Counted from the first letter of the stretch, positions 1 to 12,102 are shown. The stretch: DNA of 55,127 nt from Heterotrichella gracilis (GCA_032358255.1 JAULBX010025831.1:1-55127), one strand, 5' to 3'. Made by a program: numbers and translations. The notes: generated by a model from the sequence alone, not told the origin.

Positions 1-77
<77 letters not shown>
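1..77. repeat. (GT)n microsatellite
   Basis: Uninterrupted GT dinucleotide repeat from the window edge to about base 77. It lies upstream of the first visible exon, probably in an intron of the CNNM-type gene whose 5' part is outside the window. Confidence 0.98.
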
Positions 78-78
<1 letters not shown>

Positions 79-274
79 CACATGCTTGACAATATGACAG
101 CCTAAGAAGTCGTCACATCAGCCACATCTCTCCCGGTCAACCCTACACCCTCTGTACCAGCGCTGCGGGCGCTGCCCAAGCAAGCGCAGATCAGGGCAAT
201 CTCAAATGCTTATATCTGCATCTCAGATGCAGCATTTGTGTTCCATCTTTCCAAAACGTCTCAAATTGCTTCAG

Positions 275-2713
275 GCCCTGTTCAAGCGCGCGCAGCTCAG
301 GGCATTGGTGGACATCCACGCGGAGGCAGACAACTGGGACGATGAGCTGTCCCCCGACGAGGCGCGCGTGATCCGAGGCGCTCTGGACATGGCTGGCAAG
401 ACCGCTGCCAAGGCCATGACCCCGCTGGACAAGGTGTTTGCGCTGTCAACTGACAAAGTGCTGACTGAGGATGTGCTGTCAGCCATTCTGGACTCGGGGC
501 ACAGCAGGATACCGGTGTACCGAGGGAACGACAAGTACGTGCGTGGTGCTGAATGAAGCCAAGCAAAATAGGTTCATTCATGCATTTAACATTTGTTTTA
601 AAGAATGAAGCATGAAAAAGCGAAATATAACCATTTTGAAGAACTTCTTGAAAAACATGTTGATTCTGCATTGAGGGTTTACAATTGTAACCTGGATTTT
701 AAACTTCCATTCTGCAAGAAAACTGGGTCAAACTCCATCAATAAGGACACATCCCCTTCACCTGCGCACCTCAATCCCCCTCAGGAAGGACCTCATCGGC
801 CTCATCCTGGTGAAGGAGCTGGTGCTTCTCGACCAGGATGCGCACGTCCCTGTGCGGGAGCTCAAACTCAGGAGCCTGCCCTACCTGCGCTCCGACACCC
901 CCATGTACGACATGCTCAAGCTGTTTGAGCTGGGCCGCTCCCACATGGCGGTGCTGACGGCGGTGGCACCTGGCAAGGGGGCTGCGGTGGATGGGGAGGA
1001 CTGCGGGGAGATCCTGGTGGGTTGCAGTCTCAGGGCTGGGGTTTTTAGGTTCAGGGTGATGGTGACAGGGCTCATGTAGAGTTCCAGTTCCATGGGTGCC
1101 CCCAAAGTATTGCGTCTGTGCCACAAAAGGGGCCACACACCATGCATTCCTGTGCATCGCAAGCCGCAGAGGGTGGTGTTAATCATATATGATAGGGTGT
1201 AGTCTTTGGGCAGTGGGGGTTGTTGCCCGTGTTGGGTGGTGCAAGGTTGCTGCAGCGATTGCTTGGCGCTTGCCTGTGTAGCGGCGTTGTTGTGCACAGT
1301 ATAGGCGTAACCTTTCTGTGGACTCCAAACCCTGGCAGACTCCTTTGCAGAGTACAGCACCTGTACAGCAAAACCAGACATTGCAAACTTTTTGTGTGTA
1401 GCTTACGCTTATCCAATACAGCATGTATGGCGGCTGTCAATTTCCTCTCAACCCGCACCTACTGATCAAGTCATTGCAGCAGAATAATGATGATCATGAA
1501 TTGGACATAGGACGATGGAATTGTTCCAATGTTATTCAGAACCCGTGCGAGATGGCATCATTGCAACTTTCTGTCTTGCACTTTGCTAAAACCATGCAAT
1601 GCAATTCAGGAGCCTGCACGAGATGGTGCGTCATTCAACGACGAGAATGCCGAGCCTGTGGGTCTGATCACCATTGAGGATGTGATCGAGGAGCTGCTGC
1701 AGGAGGAGATTGTGGACGAAACGGATCGCTTTGTGGACAACCTGCGGTCCACGCGAGTAAACGCTGCGGTATGGCTGTGCTGTGTATGGACCTAATGCAG
1801 GGATGCTTGTAACAGTCAAACACACATGTTGCATGGTAAACACATGCAGGCAATTTGCTGCTCATCCCGCACATTGGACATCGGACATATCATACATCAA
1901 CTTCAAGCCCGGTGAGCAATGTGGTGTAAACCAGCGCCACTATAATGGCCTCCACCCGTCCCATACTGACACCCGCTACCACCTCACGCGCTCCCCAGGT
2001 GCTGGTGAGCGCGCTCCCGCCGCGATTACGCCGCGTGCTGCGCAAGAAGCAGTTCCTGCCGCGCATCGGGGTGCTTGCAGCCCTCCCCAGCAGCCACCAG
2101 ATTGACACAGGCGTCGCCAACGAGGCCGCCCGGTTGCCCGCCAGGCCGCACACTGCAGCCCCGCATGTGGCGCCTGAGTCGCCCCCGCAGGTATGGCTGT
2201 TGTGCCGATCTGGTGCCTGTCCTGCCGGCCTGTAGCTTGTTCTGTAAGTTGTTTTACAAGGCAATGAGCCGATAATGGCTGGGAAGGGCTTCAGGTTGTT
2301 TGAATACAGAAAATGCACAAAGCTGTAAATTAACGGTATACCGATTGCATTTTAGCATATAGCATCAGCATTCAACCCGATTCCTTATCTTGCATACATC
2401 CCGCAGGCGTAGGCGCTGGCCTCAGTATCTACCATTTTGCCACTCTGATTTTAATCCTATCCTTGTCTAGGCCCGTTTTCCTCAATTTGCACATTTCTCG
2501 CAGGCGCAGGCGCTGGCCTCGGCATCCACCCTGCAGCGCAATGCCTCGGCGCCTGCGCTGCCCACCGCCGTCAGCAAGAAACTGAAGAGCAAGCCGCTCA
2601 CCCGCACCAAGTCTGGGAGGGCGGCGGCCAAGGCTGCGGAATCAAGCGTAGATCTGAAGAAACCGCTGCTGGATGGGCGGGAGCATAAGGAGGAGGATTC
2701 GCGGGAGCAGTGA
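275..2713 (+). CDS. CNNM/DUF21-CBS domain metal transporter (3' part)
   Basis: C-terminal part of a CNNM/CorC-type (plant DUF21-CBS, 'MGR'-like) protein, a family linked to Mg2+ and other divalent metal efflux at membranes. Exons by frame continuity: 275-534, 785-1016, 1610-1768, 1999-2190, 2504-2713 (350 codons plus TGA). The first visible exon begins after an acceptor, so the 5' exons with the DUF21 membrane domain lie outside the window. Seen: the ALFKRAQLRALVDIHAE linker typical after DUF21, then a CBS pair with GHSRIPVYRG, LIGLILVKEL, SHMAVL and PVGLITIEDVIEELL. The tail is Ala/Lys/Ser-rich and probably disordered, ending KKPLLDGREH and acidic residues. The exon 1/2 junction splits a Lys codon exactly between IPVYRGND and DLIGLI, supporting the model. 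Three echoes of its exon edges lie at about 1534, 2399 and 2848. Confidence 0.9.
1534..1566 (+). repeat. Echo of CNNM exon 3 acceptor edge
   Basis: Bases 1534-1566 resemble 1604-1640 (acceptor AG plus the first ~30 exon bases, sharing CGAGATGG and the flanking order). The copy is about 70 bp upstream of the true acceptor, in the intron. Confidence 0.7.
2399..2437 (+). repeat. Echo of CNNM exon 5 acceptor edge
   Basis: Sequence 2399-2437 repeats 2497-2538. Both carry a CGCAGGCG acceptor followed by AGGCGCTGGCCTC, then diverge. The copy lies 98 bp upstream of the real acceptor. It changes CAG to TAG, so using its acceptor would give an early stop. Confidence 0.85.
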
Positions 2714-2847
2714 AGGGTGCTCAATCCTAGCTCTGGAACAGATGAGCATTGTCAGCTAACAGTAAGACATAAGACATAAGCACAGCACTGTCAGCTTACA
2801 GTAGGACATAAGATTGCATTTATCGCTACTTTGTGGTGGGGGCCAAG

Positions 2848-2962
2848 GCGCGCACCAATACTGGGAGGGCGGCGGCCACGGATGCGGCATTGAGGGTGGA
2901 TTGCAAGGAGGCGCTGCTGGGGATGGGGGGAGCACAATTACGAGGATTTGCTGGAGCAATGC
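2848..2962 (+). repeat. Decayed duplicate of CNNM last exon
   Basis: About 110 bp resembling 2608-2713, the 3' end of the coding sequence. CTGGGAGGGCGGCGGCCA is shared exactly, followed by matching blocks (GCTGCTGG, GGAGCA, GAGGATT). It lies 240 bp downstream with several indels, no long open frame and no stop at the homologous site. It is a non-functional partial tandem duplicate. Confidence 0.85.
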
Positions 2963-3419
2963 TATGGAGAAGAGTGTGTGACTAGTCTGATCAGAATATA
3001 GAGTGGATATGGGGGGGTTCTGTGCCTGGAGGAGATTTTAATGGATTAAAATTCTCCAGTTCTGAGATAATGTTATTCGGGATTCAGTTTAAACTTTGGT
3101 GGTCCTCGTGGCAACGATTTACTGCCTGAGATAAGTCAGGGGTTATCTCATTTGGAGGCAAGCTGCTGACAAAAGAGAATTTGCATGATGCAGCCACTTG
3201 TAGGGCAGGAGTAATGTGCAAGGGAATGCTGCCTACAGATTCTGTTGGCTAGTATAATTTAACTACTTGGTGAGCGAGGCAATCTAGATTAGCGAGTATA
3301 TTAAAGAATGGGGCATTGCCCACAGGGACAGTCCACAGGAGAATGCAATATACTTGGTGTTTCAGCTGCCTGAACTTGAATACACGACCATCGGACGCGG
3401 CGTACACTCAGTCAAAAAG

Positions 3420-3437
3420 TTTTTTTTTTTTTTTTTT
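3420..3437. repeat. Homopolymer T run
   Basis: Eighteen consecutive T in intergenic DNA. It could be an old reverse-strand poly(A) scar, but no retroelement body is recognised beside it. Confidence 0.95.
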
Positions 3438-4012
3438 CTGGAAGGGAATGCATTCCACATATACAGCAACATGTACATTGACCGTAACGGTGAAGTTATC
3501 GTTGTAAAATTAACTGTAAGCTGAAAATGAGCAACTTGCTGAATATGCCCCCTTGAAGGGTAAGAACTGCTGCAGCAGAGATCCCACGGAGGTTACCGCA
3601 GCAAGGCTCAGCCTGGCTGGTGGGGAGTCTCTAAGGCCCATTACTTTACAGTGCAGGCTATCTGAACCAGGACCTGGTCCGTGCGGCAAGTTTCCTCAGG
3701 CCAGGTCCCGCAAGCCATTTAATTAAACCCTACAGAAACCCTTCTTTAGGGTCCTGTGGCAACCGCACAGCAGCTGCAATAATAAGCTCTTCAGATTAGT
3801 GCTAGCACTCTTTGTTTGACGACCCTGTTCCGGGCTTCAACTGCCCGCGCAAACTTTGGTGACTACCAGCAGTGGTCTTGTGAAGACCACGCTGGCAGCG
3901 TCAGGCTCTGACTCATGCTTTGTGATGACTAGTCTGGGATCAGTCTAGTGAAAGGTCACATGCCCCAATATTGCCCTCCCAACTGTCGTCCACCTCTTTC
4001 CTTAGGGCAACC

Positions 4013-7000
4013 ATGCCAGGCCTGCGCTTATTCGGCAGGAAATGGCACAATTCCTCAGATATGGTCCCTGTAATGGTGGCTGTGCTTGCAGTCATAAACG
4101 TGGTCTGGCTGGTGGTGTTTTTGGTGGTACTCTTGGTCGTGGCTACGCCCAAGCCTTGTCCTCCAGGAACCGTTTTGGAAGCAAATCGACATGAACAGGT
4201 TATGTGGACGTTGTTTAGCTTCAAGGCTCTCACGGTGGTCCTGGAGGTGATTCTGGTGGCTGCTGGGTTGAGGGGTAGGTGGCCCATAGTATTAGTCATC
4301 CCTGGTATACCTACAGGCTTGTGGATCCTGGCACTTGGAACAACATGTCATATGCATTGGTGCCATTGGCAAGGGATTCAGACTGTTTGTAAAATGCATG
4401 TTCCATGGCTTGCGGGACCATGTATTTAAATGTAAATTAAATGGATTACAGGAGTACTGCACTGTAACTGCTGCTTACGGTAACTGCTGCTGGGCCTCAA
4501 AATGGTAGCGTGAGCCCCCTGTGGCTTGCACTGTGCCCCAGTTAATAGCGTCCTGTGCCATTCTCTCCCAAAAGAATATTTTTCTTCATTTTATTCCACC
4601 CGGTCCCTGCCCTGCGGCGTAGGTGGGCCTTTCGAGGTGTCCAAGCGCACTCCTGTGCCCTACCTCGTGTACCTTCTGCTGGCTGTGGCGCTGGCACACA
4701 CAGGGTTCATTGGTAAGCCTCACGTCATGCTGCCTCAAGGCTTGTAGCCCAGGGTCAAGACCCTAATGATCCCCCAGTCAGGTGATCAGGACAGGCTGCA
4801 CAATACTGTGGAGGTTAAACGCCTTTATGCTGAAATGATGCCTCGGAAATGATGCCCTGATATTTTATGTTCCTTTGCTATAAATAAAGGCATCATGCTG
4901 ACATTCCCTCCATGCTTCATCGTTGGTCGCCGACAGCATGCTGGCTTGACAATCATGTAACGTGTGTAATCACAGTCAGAAATGTGTGCCACAACATTTA
5001 TGCCCCTACTTGCGCAGGCTGACCGCCCATGGCATGTGCAAAGTGATTCCAAGCGCAATTGTCCCTCCAAAAATAAACTGCTGTAGACTGTGGCACAGGA
5101 GCGGTTGTCCAAGTACAATCATGTTTTGTAAATGAAATTAATACCATACTGGGTTTGTGCAGGTTACAGCTTGTACGTGGTGTACAGCGGCAGCCACGAG
5201 TGCTGGGTGTATGGTAGGGCTCCCGCACTGGCGCTCATATATGCTGACCTGGCGGTGCTGCTGCTCCTGGGGTGCGTGCCAAACTAGAAGCATGAGGGCC
5301 TGGTTTGCCAGTGACACAAGCTTTGTACTGCTGTGAATATATTTGAAGATAAAGCTACGTCCTCTTCTGGCAGTTACTTGCAATTTCGTTTTTACTCCAA
5401 GTCCTGCGCCACAAATCGCATCACAAAGCAACCAAATTGCTGCTTTGTGAATCATTTTATGGTGCAGTTCTCGGAGGAAAAAAGTAATCGCCAGTAATCG
5501 CCAGAAAAGGATGCAGCATAATATGCTATCGTTATTATATGTAAATTAAGAATTATAATTCTTAATTTCAATATCTATGCGGACCTCTGGCTATGACATG
5601 TGGAGGTTGTGATCCACGATATGTGCCCCTGCCCCTGCAGCTGCATACTCCTGCTCACCTACAACCTGCTGAGCAACCACCGAGGGATGAGCAAGTGGGA
5701 GGCCAGGCTAGGCGGCGTGACCTGGGTACTGGGCCTGGGCAAGGTGGCACGAGGCCAGCTGCCAGACACCATCCGAGATGTGATGCAGGAATCAAGGGGG
5801 GTGCAAGGCGTGCAACAGTACGATTCTGAACCCCTGTGTTGCCTGACAAGGAGCTGATGCATGTCTTGATGCATGCCATGCTGTGGGGCAAATAAAGAGG
5901 GCACGTAAGCCTTATTCCAGTGCGTCATTATTACCTGCTGTACATGTCATGATGGGGTAAAGCACTGAAGCATTGTGGATGCCATATGGTGCCCATATGA
6001 CGCCCCCAATGCTTCAGTGCTTTACCCCATCATGAAATGTACTGCAGGCATTAATGACGCACTGGATTGACGCACTGGATATATTTTGGAAAACCAAACT
6101 ATTTTGTTTTTTCAAACGTACTGAATGAAGATTGAATTCATGGTTTTGCGGTTTTCAGGTCACAAGCGCTCCCCTTGCACATGATCGCTGAGGCCTTTGC
6201 TGACATGCTCAAGGGAGTGGACATGGTCAGCTCTGATGTGCTTGCCTCGCTCACTCTGGCTGCGCTGCTGCAACGGATCCAGCGCAGGAGGAAAACTGAG
6301 GAAGCCCTCAAGCCCTTGCTGTATGCGCAGGGTGAAGGTGAGGGGTGTGGTGCCTGTGGAAGTTCTGACCAGCACTACAAAGGGAGTTTCAGGTCATCAT
6401 TTTGAATCATAAGGCCCACCCACGTAGGAACAAATTACATCAGAACAGATAAAGAAGAACAAGTGCGTCAGGACGATGCTGATCTAGGGTGATTTGGGTA
6501 GGCTCATGGCACCTGACAAGCATTTTTTGTTTGTGCAGGTTGCCACCAGAAGGGTGTAGCTATACAGGCTTCAAATGGGCTGATCAGCAATGCCATACCA
6601 ATTGAGCAACCCAGCAGGAGGGAAGAGGACAATTCCCAATTGATCCGCTGTGACTGGCGGAGGTTGTTTCACCAATCCTATTATGGGGATGGCAAACCAC
6701 TGTTGACACCCACAGCCTATGCCGCTAGGCTGCTACCAACCATGTCGCCAAATGAGCTGGCAGAGAAGTGCACAGGTGATTGGCAAGTGTATGCCAGCAT
6801 TGCAGTTGAAATGTTGCAACACCATTGTGATATGCAGCAGGTGGCTGATATGTGTTCACCTACGATCATGTTGCAACAAAACAAAGGTAAACAGTGTGTG
6901 AACGCACGCATGCTGCTGCATGCTGCTTCTCATGTTGTCACTGCTAGCCTGAAGTAATTTGAAACGAATCACAGGTTCCCATGAGGCGGTCCCACATGAC

Positions 7001-10000
7001 ATTCTGGAGGAGGCCAGGCACTACGCGCGCTACGCGTCTGCTGTGTATGGTCGCAAGGTCTTCAAGGCTAACTACCAGGGTGTGAGGTGAGTTCAGCTTG
7101 CAAGTTGTGCATGCAATGGCATTGGTAGTTGTGACCATCCAGATCAATTGGTGTATGTACTTGTTTGCCGCCACACAGTGGTTCCGTCAAGTTTTGCCAT
7201 TGGATTATCTTGCGCATCAGTCATGCGCATCAGTCAGTACTCAGTAGTGCTGTGCAGCTCATGTGCCATTGACAAGAATGACAGTACTGAACATATTTTT
7301 GGTCCATCACATGTGGACGAGGTCTTGCAAGGCTTGCCCCACCATGGAATGCAATATTGCTACTTCGTTAAATGACCCATGCGCTCCCTCGCATATGACA
7401 GGAAAGCGCAGGCGTGCATACAGCTAAGGGCGCGTCGGGGCCGCCCAGGCGCCCATGCCAAGCCTGAAATCCAGCCTGACCTGCGTGCCAAGGGGCGCAG
7501 AGGGCGGCTGAACTACGAAGGGTTTGTGCAGCTGCTACACCTGAAGGACGAGGATGTGATGTACATCAACACGCAGCATGCAGCCCTGGGCACGCTGCCC
7601 TACGCAATTGCCCTCGACCATGAACACAAGGCAAGCATAGCATCATAACAGTGTCCTCAATTAAGGGAGGAGAGATATACTGTCTCATAAAAAAGCTTTC
7701 ATGACCACGGTATGTCTTATTGGCTTTAGAAAGAGATTTGGTCAGCAAAGGCATCTGTATATTATAATAGTTTGCTCGTGGGAAGATAAATATCTTGCCC
7801 GCAATGTCAACTCAGAATTTTGGATGTGAATAATTATTTCTTATCGCACTGACGTATCGCACTGTGTGGCTTGGCAGGCCGTGGTGCTGACTGTGCGCGG
7901 CACCGCCAGCATGAAAGACATCATCACCGACGCCCTAGGTCAGCCAGCTGGGCTGCAGGCATGGCTGGGTCAAGCCGCATTCGAGGTAAGGACTTGTCCG
8001 GCAGTGCATGGCTGGGTCAACAGCACCACGCAGAGCAATGGGTGACAGTATCACCAGGTATGCACGTCACGCTGTTAGTTCAACCAGCAGGCCATGCCAA
8101 GGGTTGTCTTCTCTAGATAGGTAGCTTCCGGAAGTCCCGTCCTGACCAATTGTTTCTTGCCTGAATGTTGCATGGGATACCTTGCCTTACTCAGGGTCAG
8201 TGCATGCCGTTAGAACACTCTAGCAAATCCTTGCTGACGTGCTGTGCATTTTTAAAGTATCGGCAGCATGGCAATTGATATCAATTTGTGCCTCCCTGCA
8301 ATTGACCCCTCCAATTGACCCCTCACTCCAATTGACCCCATCAGGAGCTGGGTATCAGCGGGGAGGAGGCCACAGCACATGGGGGCGTGCTGGCAGCCAC
8401 ACAGGGGGTGTATGAGGATCTCAACAAGCACCAGGTGACAGAACATGCCCTGAAGTTAGCTAGATGTCTCATCGCCGACAAGACTGGACATGGCTGGCAT
8501 AAGGTTTCTTAAAGAATGTATAAATGACACCCTTGCGGCTGCAATGGAATCTTACACGGCCCTGCACTTCAGTACGCCCTACCCAGACCAGATACCTTAC
8601 TGATACTGTGCTGGCTGATTTTGTCACGCCAGCATAATTGTTATGATTTACACCCCATGTGCCCTGAAGTCTTGTGACTTAATGAGATGCATTCATCAGG
8701 TCCTGAGAGAGCTGCTCATGGGTCCTGAGCATGCGGCACGTGGCGAGACACACCCGCCACTGCACAGTGACGCATCCAAGCATCCAGTAGCCAACGACAG
8801 TGGTCAAGGGGTCGGGACACCTCAGGACCACAGCGGCAGCTTGGCACGTGACCCCAGCACAGTGCCGCATGATGGCGAGGGTCACGTGGGTGCCGGTGCA
8901 AAGGGTGGAGACACAGGCTGCCCAGCGCCACCTGCTGCTGCCAGCATGCCTCACGAAGACGTGGTGCAGCAGCCCAATGGTGCCAGCAGCCGTGCCAAAT
9001 GCAACACGCTCCCCACCAACAGCAGCAGCAGCAGACCCAATGATCCTTCCAGCAGCTCCACTAGTCCTATTAGTGGCCCTGCCCACCGCACCAGCGGCCC
9101 CGCAACCGCCAGCACTGCTGCATCTGCGTCCCGTGGCAGCAGCTGCAGCAGCAACGCTGGGATCCCCAGCGGCAGCAATGGGGACCAGGACCCAATGAGA
9201 TATGTGAGAGCTATTCGAGAGCGAGGGGTGGATTGCCGGGGGTGGCGCTTTGTGGCCACTGGGCACAGCCTGGGAGCAATTGTGGCTGCGCTCATTGCCC
9301 TGCGCATCAGGTTGGAGTTCAAAGGTGCGGGGTGTAAGGTGCTTGCGGGTGGTGGGGAGGGCAGCATGGCATTCCACGTGGCAACTGCCAGCCAATGTTG
9401 GCTTTCCAACAGGTATGGTGTTGCCTTTCAGACAGATCGAGCGAGAAAGTGGCATATGCAACTGTTGATGATTGTTTTGGCATGGGCATGCGCAACAGAT
9501 CTTGTGCAACGGTGACACTAGTGCAGCTCCCAGTTTTGTTCCAAGTCAAATGTCAGCAATGATTGATCACTATCCTTGATCACTAGTCTTGGTCATTATT
9601 GGTCACTCTGCTTGATCATGGGCTAGCTTGAGGCCGACCACTTGGCCATCCCGTGTGTGCAGGTGTGGACGTGCGCTGCTGGGCCTTTGACCCGCCTGGC
9701 GGCTCAGTCAGCGCTGCGCTGTCTCACGCCATGCGGACCTACTGCACGTCTGTTTGTGTTGGTGCGGGAAATATTACATTTGCACAGTGGCTAAATTGTG
9801 TCTAGAATGTGGACATGCTTCCCAATGCGCAATGTCAAGGGTTAAAATGCACCATCACGGGGCATGTATTTTCTATGATGGGTAGCGACAGATATGCGGA
9901 TGGATCCATTTAGTGTACCAAGTAATGTCTTATATTGCTGTTCACATGTTCTGCCTTTTATCTCACTTAGTGGGCGGCAATGCGGCTGGGTACACCAAAT

Positions 10001-12102
10001 ATACCCAACTGTACCAAGATGCTAGGGTGGCTGGTCATCCCTGGTTGAGGCGCGCTGCTTGTTCCAGAAGTCATGGGTGCTGGTTGCTGTTCTTGCAAGT
10101 TTAATCCGCACATATTGTAGGTAACTTGCAAGCAGGGCCAAGAAGCAACCATACCTCCAAGATCAAGCAGCGCGCCTCAACTAGCGCTGACCAGCCACCC
10201 TAGCTTGTTGACTCTGTTGCATAAAGCTGGTGCACCGGTTGTGTGGCCACCCACTGCAGGTGCATTGCAGCCCCCGTATGGCGTGGGGGTATGCATGCGC
10301 TGCATGGTCTGGTGATGCGGGGTCATGCCACATACCGCCCCATGTAACAGTACTAAAATGCATTTCACACCACTGATATTATCTAGGTCAAACCATCACA
10401 GCCCTGCACGTTGCCATGCCTCTGCTGCACGCCGCATACTTCCCCCATCAGGCAGAGTGTCTGACATCATTGGTGCGCAACCTCGCACCGGCTGATGGAC
10501 CAGGCGCTGGCTGCACTGGCGTGCACCCTTGGCCCCAATGCGGTGCTATGACACAGTGCAGTGTAGTCACAACCACTGCACATTCTCTTGCCCTGACATG
10601 GATTCCAGTATCACCCCTTTCAACCAAACACAAAGGGCTATGGTCAAACCACGGCCCACATGTACGGTCGAAATGGGTGGTACTGGCATCCCATTTCAGG
10701 GGAAGAGAATGTTCAGTGGTTGTGACGTACTGTAGGCGACAAATGACCTGCCCGAGCTCCACCCCTCACACCCCACCCCACCCCCCTCCGCAGGCAAGGA
10801 CCTCATTGCGCGCATGAGCCTGCGTAACCTGCACCGGCTGATGGACGAGGCCCTGGCGGCACTGGCATGCACCACCAAGCCCAAGGCGTGCCTGCTGCTG
10901 TGCGCGGGGATGCGGGGGATCCCCCTGGTGACCCTGCCTCCGCTGCCTGACACCATGCTGGCGCTCCCGGAGCAAGCGCCCCAGGAGTGTCAACGCGCTG
11001 TCGCAGGGTGGGTCTGGACTCTTAGCCTAGGGTTTTAATGTGCTGCATTCTGCATTCTGATGGCAAAAAGGCTGAGTGGTTTATTTAATGACCGTTCTGC
11101 AGGAGTAATGTGGCAGTGGGGATCTATAAGGGAATTCTAAAGCATTGTGCGCACACCTGTCAGCAGCCATATCAAACCATGTGCTCACTTCTTCCACAAA
11201 TGTAGTTTCTGGTGACGCGACAGCTATACAAATCCCCTTTCCTGTGACAGGTACTTCAGCATCCGTGCCCAGGCCCTACACGAGGATTCCCCTCCCCAGC
11301 TGTTCCCCCCTGGCCGCATGATCCACCTGCGCAGGATCAAGCACAGCCTGCACAACCCTCGCCAGCCGCGGGCAAAGGCGCTTATGGGCGTGCTGTGGGA
11401 TGCAGTGTATGTAGAGGTAGGAAACATCCCTTGGTTGGTGGTGTAGTTGTTCAATTGCTTATGTGCTTTCCAGCAGTGCACCCATACCAGGAGTCTGCGT
11501 GTATTCCTGCCCCGGCTTTGGCAAGGGAAGGTACATCAAAGGGATTGAAGGGGTTACAGTTGATTTGCCATGCCTAGCTTAGTGGCTGATGTTGTGAGGT
11601 CCAACCCATTGCTGGACTGTGGCAGCAGCATTGATGACGTTGCCAGTGCTCATCACGCCAATGTACTTGTATACGCCATTGAAGAATGCGTACATGCGCA
11701 AGGATTACACCCAGCTGTGCTGTAATGGCACAGACAGTGTCAAATGCATGCATGCATGCACATGAGGTGCCGGCGGATGCGTGAGCACAACATTGAGCAA
11801 TGCCATGCATGCATGCGCATAAAATTGGCTCAAACGCATCAGAAGGTCATAGCTAGTGTTACTGGCGTGCCCACCGATTGCATTTAGACTGTGTCACAAA
11901 ATTACATGCGCTCACAGCATCATATGCGCAGGCTGAGGAGCTGATGGCGGAGGGCGTGCTGCTGTCGCCACAGATGGTTGCAGACCACTACACCAACGTG
12001 CTGCTCACTGCCCTGGAGAGCGCTGGGCGGCAGGCGTCTGCAAACAGCCAGCATGGGGAAGGATCAGCACCAACACCTGGCGCACGGCATGACACAGCGT
12101 GA
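4013..12102 (+). CDS. sn1-specific diacylglycerol lipase (class 3 lipase, DAGL-type)
   Basis: Membrane DAG lipase hydrolysing diacylglycerol to monoacylglycerol. Exons: 4013-4274, 4623-4712, 5163-5271, 5641-5817, 6159-6337, 6539-6886, 6975-7086, 7402-7630, 7878-7985, 8345-8434, 8700-9324, 9663-9761, 10794-11007, 11251-11416, 11932-12102; 992 residues, all phases consistent. Exons 1-4 carry four hydrophobic segments, the usual DAGL membrane anchor. The hydrolase part shows AVVLTVRGT, then GATGHSLGAIVA-like TGHSLGAIVA with the nucleophile Ser, then FDPPGG, GKDLIAR (catalytic Asp position in DAGL) and LLSPQMVADHY (likely catalytic His). Between AHGGVLA and GHSLG lies a Ser/Ala/Pro-rich insert of about 150 residues, where DAGLs carry a regulatory loop. 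The exon 8 donor is probably GC (GCAAGC). The exon 4 and 5 donors are the least certain. Confidence 0.9.
5917..6065. repeat. Long inverted repeat (hairpin) in DAG lipase intron 4
   Basis: Arms 5917-5974 and 6008-6065 are reverse complements at 54 of 58 positions (counted by hand), with a 33-base loop. TGACGCACTGGAT is then repeated once more just outside the right arm. It could be a small-RNA precursor on the sense strand or a MITE-like foldback element. No clear target-site duplication was found. Confidence 0.95.
7998..8031 (+). repeat. Echo of DAG lipase exon 9 donor edge
   Basis: GCATGGCTGGGTCAA of exon 9 (from about 7960) recurs about 40 bp downstream, just past the donor at 7986. The flanks are only loosely alike. 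Confidence 0.6.
8298..8340 (+). repeat. Three copies of CCAATTGACCCC before an acceptor
   Basis: A 12-13 base unit with CAATTGACCCC occurs three times directly before the exon 10 acceptor (AG at 8343-8344). Each unit contains TTGAC followed by pyrimidines, so this may be a duplicated branch-site/pyrimidine-tract module. Confidence 0.85.
10021..10204. repeat. Long inverted repeat (hairpin) in DAG lipase intron 12
   Basis: Outer arms 10021-10061 and 10164-10204 pair at 38 of 41 positions. The inner arms (10082-10101 with 10123-10150) also pair around an ~20-base loop, with bulges between. The shape is that of an imperfect hairpin of roughly 80 bp per arm, like long algal small-RNA precursors or a foldback element. 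Confidence 0.9.
10465..10535 (+). repeat. Intronic echo of DAG lipase exon 13
   Basis: About 70 bp matching 10802-10875. CACCGGCTGATGGAC is shared exactly, followed by CAGGCGCTGGC versus GAGGCCCTGGC and CACTGGCGTGCACC versus CACTGGCATGCACC. It lies 337 bp upstream of the real exon. The continuity of CVGKDL across the full intron shows the echo is not needed for the protein. Confidence 0.9.

Larger units (their letters stand above)
2714..4012. other. Intergenic: CNNM 3' flank and DAG lipase 5' flank
   Basis: No gene seen. It holds a decayed copy of the CNNM last exon (about 2848-2962), a short direct repeat containing ACATAAG (2753-2811), an 18-base T run (3420-3437) and a segment of about 945 bp bounded by GACTAGTCTG at both ends (about 2980 and 3927). 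The promoter and 5'UTR of the DAG lipase gene should lie at its right end, but no clear TATA box stands out. Confidence 0.6.

Noticed and set aside
1..77. Terminal (GT)n as a chromosome end
   Set aside because: Algal telomeres of this type are TTTAGGG. The tract lies inside a gene that continues leftwards.
8679..9518. Long minus-strand open frame (279 codons) opposite the DAG lipase Ser-rich exon
   Set aside because: Antisense shadow of the GC-rich repetitive sense exon. It has no recognisable domain, and the sense exon is fixed by the GHSLG motif and splice phases.
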